A stretch of 5,995 bases of DNA from an uncultured Opitutaceae bacterium (lineage in GTDB: Bacteria > Verrucomicrobiota > Verrucomicrobiia > Opitutales > Opitutaceae). The DNA is taken from positions 1-5,995 of the forward strand of contig CAKZMS010000267.1 in assembly GCA_937128785.1 (NCBI GenBank), in the 5' to 3' direction. The notes below the pieces were generated by a model, which worked only from the letters and a program-made list of their open reading frames with translations, was not told where the DNA came from and did not search any database. Below are positions 1 to 4,965 of the stretch, one piece after another. The position numbers were made by a program, and so were the translations under genes. Position 1 is the stretch's first letter; each line of letters begins with the position of its first letter.

Positions 1-192
1 TTGCTCAGATTTTTCATACGCATCAACCGCGGAACTCGTCACCCCAAGCTTCTCCCCGATCTCGCGGCGGGATAGCCCCAACAGATCACGAACCGCCCGC
101 AACCAACCGTGCACCGGACGAGTCACCGGTCGAATCTCCACCACCACCGAATTGAGTGATTTTAAAGCTATGGCTTGTTTTTTAGGTCTCAT
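1..192 (-). CDS. XRE-family HTH regulator, mobile mystery protein A-like (partial)
   Basis: The first 64 codons of a gene that starts at the ATG at 192-190 and runs off the left edge. The translation ends in a helix-turn-helix at about residues 37-60 (core LGLSRREIGEKLGVTSSAVD), preceded by PVHGWLRAVRDL and followed by YEKSEQ. The arrangement 'P-x-GWLRA(I/V)R-x-LG(M/L)S ... LG-x-(R/K)LGV ... E-x-SE' is what I know from the mobile mystery protein A family, XRE-type regulators of about 150 residues normally encoded just before a Fic-domain protein (mobile mystery protein B). By inference it represses its own operon and acts as the antitoxin-like partner. The Fic gene, if present, would lie left of this window. 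No Shine-Dalgarno sequence precedes the ATG. The start is supported by the clear N-terminus and by the operator-like repeats around it. The HTH is certain; the subfamily is probable. Confidence 0.72.
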   Translation of the reverse strand, partial: MRPKKQAIALKSLNSVVVEIRPVTRPVHGWLRAVRDLLGLSRREIGEKLGVTSSAVDAYEKSEQ

Positions 193-239
193 TTACAAGC
201 TATGACTAGCTTTATTGGCTCTATTTACAAGTTATAACT
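159..239 (-). promoter_or_regulatory. Triple 17-bp operator-like repeat, 32-bp period
   Basis: Three copies of a 17-bp element with plus-strand consensus ATTTACAAGYTATRACT lie at 159-175, 191-207 and 223-239, exactly 32 bp apart. The upstream two differ at two positions (C/T and G/A). The third, inside the coding sequence, is more diverged. Each ends in an imperfect 10-bp palindrome. At 230-239 it is perfect (AGTTATAACT); the others are at 198-207 and 166-175. Thirty-two bp is about three helical turns, so all copies face the same side of the DNA. The middle copy overlaps the ATG of the HTH gene and the last covers codons 6-12. The inferred role is cooperative self-repression by that HTH protein. 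No convincing -35/-10 pair could be fixed, although TATAAC in the upstream copy could belong to a -10. Confidence 0.7.
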
Positions 240-422
240 GGTATTAATGTCCAATGTTCACCCGATCCGCAAAATGGGGTCATGTCGTTATTTGTTAATT
301 TTTCCGAGGCCGACAGTAACGAATCCTGCTCCATGAGGCGCTGAAGGTGAAACGGTCCCAGCGGCGTTCGCAGAAAAACTCGACAAACCGGGAATGAACC
401 CGACTCTTGGCCTCCTGCACCA
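240..422. other. Non-coding interval between HTH gene and tRNA
   Basis: No convincing gene lies here. The left part (to about 300) is AT-rich and is presumably promoter DNA for the divergent HTH gene. It contains a repeat end at 276-291, listed separately. The right part is GC-rich. A short plus-strand open frame (335-397) with basic residues has no start codon. A 6-bp inverted repeat (CTCCTG at 412-417, CAGGAG at 421-426, 3-nt loop) runs into the first four bases of the tRNA. No clear sigma-70 promoter for the tRNA could be placed. Confidence 0.5.
276..291 (+). repeat. Solitary GGGGTCA-type repeat end
   Basis: GGGGTCATGTCG (276-287) matches 11 of 12 bases of the left end of the palindromic element at 1481 (GGGGTCAGGTCG). 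Its continuation GTCGTTA matches that element's other arm, read in reverse complement from 1554, allowing one gap. No matching opposite end was found within about 100 bp, so it may be a solo or decayed copy of the same repeat family. Because the motif is short, chance similarity is possible. Confidence 0.35.
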
Positions 423-512
423 GGAGAGGTGGCAGAGTGGTCGATTGCGGCGGTCTTGAAAACCGCTGGGCCCGCAAGGGTCCCGGGGGTTCGAATCCCT
501 CCCTCTCCGCCA
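423..512 (+). tRNA. tRNA-Ser (anticodon UGA)
   Basis: A complete class II tRNA. The acceptor stem GGAGAGG (423-429) pairs fully with CCTCTCC (502-508), followed by discriminator G509 and an encoded CCA (510-512). The D-arm begins at 432 (GCA ... TGC around GAGTGGTCGA). The anticodon stem is GCGGT (450-454) with ACCGC (462-466). Its loop CTTGAAA has the anticodon TGA at 457-459, reading UCA and, by wobble, other UCN serine codons. The long variable arm (467-484) that marks serine tRNAs folds into GGGCCC-GCAA-GGGTCC. The T-arm is GGGGG-TTCGAAT-CCCTC (485-501). The gene lies 76 bp upstream of cvfB on the same strand and may share its transcript. HTH/mobile-type DNA lies on its 5' side, not the usual 3' integration side. 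Confidence 0.97.
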
Positions 513-518
513 TGCAGA

Positions 519-551
519 TTTCGGAATTACAATTTTCCGGAATCCTTCCGG
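519..551 (+). promoter_or_regulatory. Two mutually exclusive hairpins in the tRNA-cvfB spacer
   Basis: Stem 1 pairs TTTCGGAA (519-526) with TTCCGGAA (535-542): eight pairs including one G-U, with an 8-nt loop. Stem 2 pairs CCGGAA (537-542) with TTCCGG (546-551): six perfect pairs with a 3-nt loop. Both need bases 537-542, so only one can form. No U-run follows either, so neither is a standard terminator. They could affect tRNA 3' processing or cvfB leader folding. Function is inference only. Confidence 0.35.
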
Positions 552-588
552 TCGATTTACCCACCGAACAATTTCTTGCTGAGTTACC

Positions 589-1434
589 ATGCCTTACGTC
601 GGTGAGACCAATCTGTTGACCATCCTGCACAAGGCTTCGCCGGGCATTTATCTCGATGGCGAGGACAAGGGACAGATTCTGCTGCCCAACCAATACTGCA
701 CGCCGCAGATGGTACCCGGAGGCGTGATCGATGCGTTTGTCTATCGGGATTCCGAAGACCGCCTGGTCGCGACCACGCGGCAGCCGCTGGCCCAGGTGGG
801 TGAGTTCGCCGGCCTGGAAGTCGTGAGCATCAATCCGCGGATGGGTGCGTTTCTCAACTGGGGCCTGGACAAGGACCTGCTCCTGCCGAACCGCGAATGG
901 GCCGGCGAGGTGGAGGTCGGTAAACAGGTGGTCGTGCTGGTGCGCCTCGATGAGCGCACCGATCGCGTGGTGGCCACGGCCCGCATCGATCGGCACCTCG
1001 ATCGCAGCGAACCGGAATTCGAATCGGGCGAACCCGTCAATCTACTCGTCTTCGGCGAGACCCCTCTAGGCTACAAAGCCATCGTCGACAGCACCCACAC
1101 CGGCCTGCTCTACCGCAATGATCTCCCGGGCCCGCTGGCCATCGGAGAACGCCTGCGCGGTTTCATCGGCAAGGAGCGCTGGGATGGGAAAATCGATCTG
1201 ACGTTGCACGAGTCGGGTTACGAACGGATCGAGCCGCTGAGTGATGTGATTTATCGCCAACTCAAGGGGGCAAGCGACGGCTTCCTGCCCTTCCACGACA
1301 AGAGTCCGGCGGCTGATATTTTAAAGGAATTCGGCGTGAGCAAACGCGCGTTCAAGCAGGCGATCGGTGGGCTGTATCGCGATCGGAAGATCACCATCGA
1401 ACCGGATGGGATCCGGCTAGTGGCTGGTAGCTAG
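589..1434 (+). CDS. cvfB: CvfB/YitL-type S1 RNA-binding protein
   Basis: A 281-residue protein matching the usual length and order of the CvfB (conserved virulence factor B)/YitL family: three S1-like OB domains followed by a winged helix. The first domain, at about residues 1-65, contains GIYLDGEDKGQILLP. The second, at about 70-135, contains AFLNWGLDKDLLLP. The third is at about 145-215, with GYKAIVDSTHTGLLYRNDL and a RGFIGKERWDGKIDLTL end. The winged helix, at about 220-278, contains SPAADILKEFGVSKRAFKQA and IGGLYRDRKI. Characterised members bind RNA in the cytoplasm and affect gene expression after transcription; that role is family knowledge here. The ATG at 589 is the first in frame after a TGA at 580-582. 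The ribosome binding site is weak (GAG at 581-583). The last codons (from 1417) lie inside a CTAG heptamer array that also supplies the TAG stop. It converges on the propeller gene. Confidence 0.92.
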   Translation: MPYVGETNLLTILHKASPGIYLDGEDKGQILLPNQYCTPQMVPGGVIDAFVYRDSEDRLVATTRQPLAQVGEFAGLEVVSINPRMGAFLNWGLDKDLLLPNREWAGEVEVGKQVVVLVRLDERTDRVVATARIDRHLDRSEPEFESGEPVNLLVFGETPLGYKAIVDSTHTGLLYRNDLPGPLAIGERLRGFIGKERWDGKIDLTLHESGYERIEPLSDVIYRQLKGASDGFLPFHDKSPAADILKEFGVSKRAFKQAIGGLYRDRKITIEPDGIRLVAGS

Positions 1435-1472
1435 TCGCTAGAGGCTAGGTGCTAGAGACTAGTGGCTAAGTC
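1417..1472. repeat. CTAG heptamer tandem array (8 units)
   Basis: CTAG occurs at 1417, 1431, 1438, 1445, 1452 and 1459. CTGG at 1424 and CTAA at 1466 fall on the same grid, giving eight consecutive 7-bp units with consensus CTAGNGG. The array begins within the final codons of cvfB (residues RLVAGS and the stop). Because 7 is not a multiple of 3 and CTAG reads the same on both strands, the array places TAG in all six reading frames within a short distance. Simple-sequence expansion is the likely origin; any role as a translation block is inference. Confidence 0.75.
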
Positions 1473-1480
1473 CAGGCGAA

Positions 1481-1554
1481 GGGGTCAGGTCGGAAAAAAT
1501 GAATCCGTTTCGCTTCGCTGCACTAGGATCTCACTTTTTAACGACGCTGACCCC
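1481..1554. repeat. Imperfect palindromic element with GGGGTCAG ends (REP/MITE-like)
   Basis: The left arm (1481-1506) and the right arm (1526-1554) pair over nearly their full length: GGGGTCAG/CTGACCCC, then GTCG/CGAC, an A-run with a T-run, TGA/TCA and ATCC/GGAT, with a few one-base bulges. The central loop (1507-1525) contains a small GCGAAGC-type repeat. GGGGTCAGGTC-like ends are familiar from repetitive elements linked to REP-associated (IS200-like) transposases. No transposase is in the window. It lies between convergent genes and could also serve as a two-way transcription stop. It lacks a U-run after the stem, so a standard rho-independent terminator is less likely. Confidence 0.6.
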
Positions 1555-1570
1555 GTGGCGACGTGGCTCC

Positions 1571-1592
1571 CCTAGTCGCTCGGGACTAGGTA
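1571..1592. repeat. Hairpin with CTAG heptamers over the propeller stop codon
   Basis: CCTAGTC (1571-1577) and GACTAGG (1584-1590) form a perfect 7-bp inverted repeat around a 6-nt loop. It contains the TAG stop of the minus-strand propeller gene (1574-1572). CTAG at 1572, CTCG at 1579 and CTAG at 1586 keep the 7-bp spacing of the array at 1417-1472. The 9-mer CTAGTCGCT occurs both here (1572-1580) and at 1431-1439. Confidence 0.55.
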
Positions 1593-3566
1593 GACTTCGA
1601 TGAGGGCTACGCCGGTGGTGTTGTTCACGCCGCGGACTACGGCGGAATACACTCCTTGGGGCAGGGTCACGAGTAAGGCCGCATCCTGCGTGCCAGGCTC
1701 CAGACTCAGGGCGCCCAGCTCGGTGGCGGCGGCCGCGATATCCGAGGCATCGCTGGCCGTGCTGTGATCGCTGGACTGGGCCAGTAATTCCGTGCCGCGG
1801 ATGATTTGGACCTGCGGATCGGCCAGCACGTTCGCCACGCCAAAATCCGACAGGGTCGGTCCCAGTCCGCGAATCAGAAGCGTCGCCTCCTCGTCGATGA
1901 CCAAACCGGCGATCAATACGCCGTCGCCGGTGCCCACTTGGGAGCGGGCCGACAGGTTGATCAGTTCGGCGGACGCATCCCCGGAGACGTCATAAATCTC
2001 CACCAAGGCCACCCCCGTCTCACCGCCGGCTCCGGTCACCTGCAGGGTGCGGGCACCGGTTCCTTGGTTGATCAACATGGCAGCGTCGAGACTGTCCGGA
2101 TCCAACGCAAAAGCTCCGACCGTCGTGGCTGCGCTGGCGATTTCGTCGGCATTGGCCGCCTCACCCCAATTGTCATTAAACTCCACCTGATCCTCCCCTT
2201 GAAACAGACCGATGCGTGAATCGGACAGTGCCCCGGTCACTCCGAAGTCGGCCAAGGTCGGCCCGACTCCCCGCATCAACAGATCGCGGCTGCCCGAGCC
2301 TCCCACCACGAGTCCGGCGATCAGGGTCTGCGCGCCGGAACCCGCGTTGGAGCGTACGGACAAATTGGCCAGCCGTCCCGCGCCACCTCCCGTGTTGCCG
2401 CGCACCTGCCAAGCAGTCCGTCGGTTGTTGCGCTGCAGGGTCCCCCACTCCGCACTTTCGTCCGGACCGGCCGTGCTGTTGAGCGCATAGAGTTTCTTAT
2501 CAAAACTGGTGACGTAGATGCGGCCGTCTTCGGTGACCGCAGGGGTGCCATCCACCCAGTCACCGGTTTCAAACGTCCACAGGCTGCTGCCGGTGGCGCT
2601 GAGAGCATGCACGTTAAAATCACTCGCTCCGACTACGATGGAGCCGTCCTCGCGCCAGGAGGGCGTGGAATACACGGCCTCGGTCAGATCCGTCCGCCAG
2701 ATCAATTCTCCAGCCGACGAAAGCCGATAGACATAACCATCGGTCGAGCCAATGGCCACCGATCCATCGGGGCCGATTGACGGGGCACTTTCCACGCCAT
2801 CACCCGTCTCATACACCCAGCGCAGGGTTCCGTCGGAATTCAGGGCATAAACAAAACGATCCCGCGATCCCACCACGACCGTGCCATCCGCCATCAACGC
2901 GGCGGCACCGGTGATGTCGCCCCCGGTCAAGACCGACCACGCCAGGGTGCCATTCGGCTCGAGGGCATACAAACGGTCATCCCATGAGCCCACATAAATA
3001 CGGCCATCCGGCCCCACCACCGGGGCGGCAAAAATCCAGTCCTCCGCCGGATACGCCCACTTGATGTCGCCATCCGCGGGATCGATCGCGAGCAACAGGG
3101 ATTCGCCCGTGCCCACGTAGAGCGTGCCATCGGGACCCTGCGCCGCAGAACCCACGATGAAGGCTCCGGCATCGATCGACCACACCTCCGCCCCGGTCTC
3201 CGCATCCAGACAATAAAACATCCCGTCCCAATCCCCAAAATAGATCCGCCCATCCGGGCTGATCAACGGAGCCGCGTCGACCCAGTCATCCGTATCATAA
3301 ACCCATTTCTCCGAGCCGGACGGACTGATCGCATACAACCGTCCCCGCGTGATGATGCTCGTTTCGGAACCGATCTCCAAACCGAAGTAGACCGTGCCGT
3401 CCGGCCCCACGGCCGGAGAGGATACGATACCGCCCGCCGCAGCCGTGGAGAGGGTGGAATACGCCCAGATCTCCGACCCGTCGGCCTGTGAACGCAGCCC
3501 GGGAGCTGAAAACAAGAGTAGAAAAGCGGGCCAGATCCCGCGACGGAAAAGCGTAACCAATTTCAT
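1572..3566 (-). CDS. Secreted PQQ-type beta-propeller protein with duplicated C-terminal module
   Basis: A 664-residue protein. A signal peptide covers about residues 1-28 (basic start, IWPAFLLLFSAPG core, likely cleavage after RSQA). Residues ~33-387 hold eight repeats of about 40 residues with the pattern APxxxPDGxIYVGSxDxxLYAL...G...W, as in PQQ/BamB-like propellers. The segment closes with WGTLQRNNRRTAW, similar to the WxxxRxNxxRTG ending of such proteins. Two copies of a ~130-residue module follow (about 399-530 and 535-664), each with NLS-R, GPTLxDFGV, GAxxLxPxxxDAA and GVALxEIY; I know this module from secreted proteins of Verrucomicrobiota. The ATG at 3566 overlaps the kinase TGA as ATGA, which suggests translational coupling. 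A longer in-frame start at 3617 would bury the signal peptide. No PQQ-enzyme catalytic signature was recognised, so a binding or sensing role is more likely than a dehydrogenase. Confidence 0.88.
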   Translation of the reverse strand: MKLVTLFRRGIWPAFLLLFSAPGLRSQADGSEIWAYSTLSTAAAGGIVSSPAVGPDGTVYFGLEIGSETSIITRGRLYAISPSGSEKWVYDTDDWVDAAPLISPDGRIYFGDWDGMFYCLDAETGAEVWSIDAGAFIVGSAAQGPDGTLYVGTGESLLLAIDPADGDIKWAYPAEDWIFAAPVVGPDGRIYVGSWDDRLYALEPNGTLAWSVLTGGDITGAAALMADGTVVVGSRDRFVYALNSDGTLRWVYETGDGVESAPSIGPDGSVAIGSTDGYVYRLSSAGELIWRTDLTEAVYSTPSWREDGSIVVGASDFNVHALSATGSSLWTFETGDWVDGTPAVTEDGRIYVTSFDKKLYALNSTAGPDESAEWGTLQRNNRRTAWQVRGNTGGGAGRLANLSVRSNAGSGAQTLIAGLVVGGSGSRDLLMRGVGPTLADFGVTGALSDSRIGLFQGEDQVEFNDNWGEAANADEIASAATTVGAFALDPDSLDAAMLINQGTGARTLQVTGAGGETGVALVEIYDVSGDASAELINLSARSQVGTGDGVLIAGLVIDEEATLLIRGLGPTLSDFGVANVLADPQVQIIRGTELLAQSSDHSTASDASDIAAAATELGALSLEPGTQDAALLVTLPQGVYSAVVRGVNNTTGVALIEVYLVPSD

Positions 3567-4948
3567 GATACTGAGGAAGGAGTCGGAGTCGCCGCGTGCA
3601 CCGGCAGGGTCAGACAAAAGGCGGTGCCCGATGTGCCGGTCGACTCGAGCTGCAGCTCGCCACCGGCGTGCCGCAACAATTCATGACTGAGGGCAAGCCC
3701 GAGCCCCGCGCCTCCGGGCTTTTGGCTGGTGACCGGGACAAACTCTGCCTCGCGCACCCGCGGCGGTAATCCCGGACCCGTATCCACAACCCGTATACAA
3801 ACATCGTCGCCCTGCCGGGTCAGCCCCACGGTAACACTCCCTCCGGAGTCGACGGCAGCCACGGCATTGTCGATGAGATTACCCAGCGCCAGACGTGCGA
3901 GGGCCGCCGACCGGCCCGCCACTTCTTCCTTGCCGGCCGCGCCCGTAAAATTCACCTCCACTCCGGCCGCCTCCGCCGCGGGTTTGGTTTGGGCCAGTAA
4001 CTCGGCCACCACCTCGGCAATGGGCACGGCATAATCCACGCCCGATGTCTCTTCGCGCAGCACATCCATCACCCCGTTGATCAGGCTGCGGACCCGCCGG
4101 GTGGTCTCCGCGGCGAGGCGCCAGGCTTCGCCTTCGCTCGCCGGGTCGGGCTGGCCGCTTTCACCGGCCGCAATGAATCCCTCCAGTCCGGCGAGCGGGT
4201 TTTTAAGACCGTGCATCAGGTGAGCGCTGATGGCCCCGATGGCGGCGGTCTTGGAATTGAGCAGCAGTTCGCGATTGGCGCGGGCCAAATCTTCCTGCTG
4301 GCGCGCCAACCGACGGAATGTCCACCCGAGTCCGGCGATCAGGATGACATTACCTCCGAGCATCGAAAGGCCCACCTGCCACCACAGCCGGCGATCCACC
4401 TCTGCCAGTTCGGCGGCCACGGGACGCCCATCGAGCCAGTATCGCGCCCACACCCTTTCGCCCTCTGCGGCGGCGCCTACCGTTACGGGCACGACCACTT
4501 CAAGCCAAGGACCATCGGCGGCTTCACCCGCCAGACCGAGTCCGCCGGCCGTTTGCTTGGTCGGATGATACTGCGCGGTGGGCTGCATCACCTGCTGGGC
4601 GACAGGCAGCTCCTCGACAAACGCGGTGTCCGGCACGACCAGCGCGACCTCTCCCTCCGCGCCAAACAGCTGCATGGCCACGAGGTCATCCAGGCGGGGC
4701 GACTCCAGCAGCGCGTAAAATACATCCAAGGCCTCCACCGCGACGCCGAGGTCACGCACATCCTGAGTGCCCACCTCGCGTTGGATCTCCACCACCGCTT
4801 CCAAGGCCGCCGCCTCGCGTCGCAGCACCTGATCGTGCAAGGCCTGACGCACCGGCACCATCACGCCAAAGATCATCCCCGAAAACAAAACCACCGACCC
4901 GACGATGACAGCGAGGGAGAGATGGCGGTTGGGGTTTGAAGAGCGCAC
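3563..4948 (-). CDS. Two-TM sensor histidine kinase
   Basis: A 461-residue inner-membrane sensor kinase. TM1 is at about residues 10-31 and TM2 at about 190-210. The ~155-residue segment between them would lie in the periplasm as the sensing domain, with no fold I can name. A charged helical linker (~211-235, RRLARQQEDLARANREL) leads to the dimerisation helix with phospho-acceptor H246 in AHLMHGLKNPLAG. The HATPase domain shows an N box (N357, D360, N361 in GNLIDNAVAAV), a G1 box (D389 in VVDTGPGLPP) and a G2 box (GGAGLGLAL, 412-420). The residue after H246 is Gly, where Glu/Asp is usual. The start is a GTG at 4948, 17 nt after the barrel gene stops. No in-frame ATG lies upstream, and a later Met (residue 25) would cut TM1. 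No response regulator is in the window. Its end overlaps the propeller start by 4 nt. Confidence 0.92.
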   Translation of the reverse strand: MRSSNPNRHLSLAVIVGSVVLFSGMIFGVMVPVRQALHDQVLRREAAALEAVVEIQREVGTQDVRDLGVAVEALDVFYALLESPRLDDLVAMQLFGAEGEVALVVPDTAFVEELPVAQQVMQPTAQYHPTKQTAGGLGLAGEAADGPWLEVVVPVTVGAAAEGERVWARYWLDGRPVAAELAEVDRRLWWQVGLSMLGGNVILIAGLGWTFRRLARQQEDLARANRELLLNSKTAAIGAISAHLMHGLKNPLAGLEGFIAAGESGQPDPASEGEAWRLAAETTRRVRSLINGVMDVLREETSGVDYAVPIAEVVAELLAQTKPAAEAAGVEVNFTGAAGKEEVAGRSAALARLALGNLIDNAVAAVDSGGSVTVGLTRQGDDVCIRVVDTGPGLPPRVREAEFVPVTSQKPGGAGLGLALSHELLRHAGGELQLESTGTSGTAFCLTLPVHAATPTPSSVS

Positions 4949-4965
4949 GGCGAACGGAGCTTGAT

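Noticed and set aside
335..397. Short basic plus-strand frame (about 20 codons) that looks like a protein tail.
   Set aside because: There is no start codon and a stop lies just upstream (317-319). It is too short to tell a gene remnant from chance.
423..512. tRNA-Ser as the attachment site of an integrated island.
   Set aside because: No second copy of the tRNA 3' end and no integrase are visible. The mobile-type HTH gene lies on the 5' side, while most integrations use the 3' end.
407..619. Plus-strand open frame through the tRNA into cvfB.
   Set aside because: It translates the tRNA itself (the typical GGSNPSLS peptide), has no ribosome binding site and overlaps the cvfB start in another frame.
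295..996. Minus-strand open frame (233 codons) running across the tRNA and the start of cvfB.
   Set aside because: It is antisense to a certain tRNA and to conserved S1 domains. The segment over the tRNA gives the familiar REGFEPP-type false peptide from antisense tRNA-Ser.
1481..1554. Standard rho-independent terminator for the convergent genes.
   Set aside because: The stem is long and bulged and neither strand has a U-run directly after it. A repetitive element is the better primary label, although it could still aid termination.
3564..3617. Longer N-terminus for the propeller protein (ATG at 3617).
   Set aside because: The extra 17 residues lie inside the kinase gene and would place a hydrophilic stretch before the signal peptide. 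The ATGA overlap at 3566 fits much better.
4211..4939. Long plus-strand open frame (242 codons) antisense to the histidine kinase.
   Set aside because: It mirrors a well-supported kinase with all catalytic boxes. The translation has no recognisable domain and is rich in H, Q, R and G, as expected from the reverse strand of GC-rich coding DNA.
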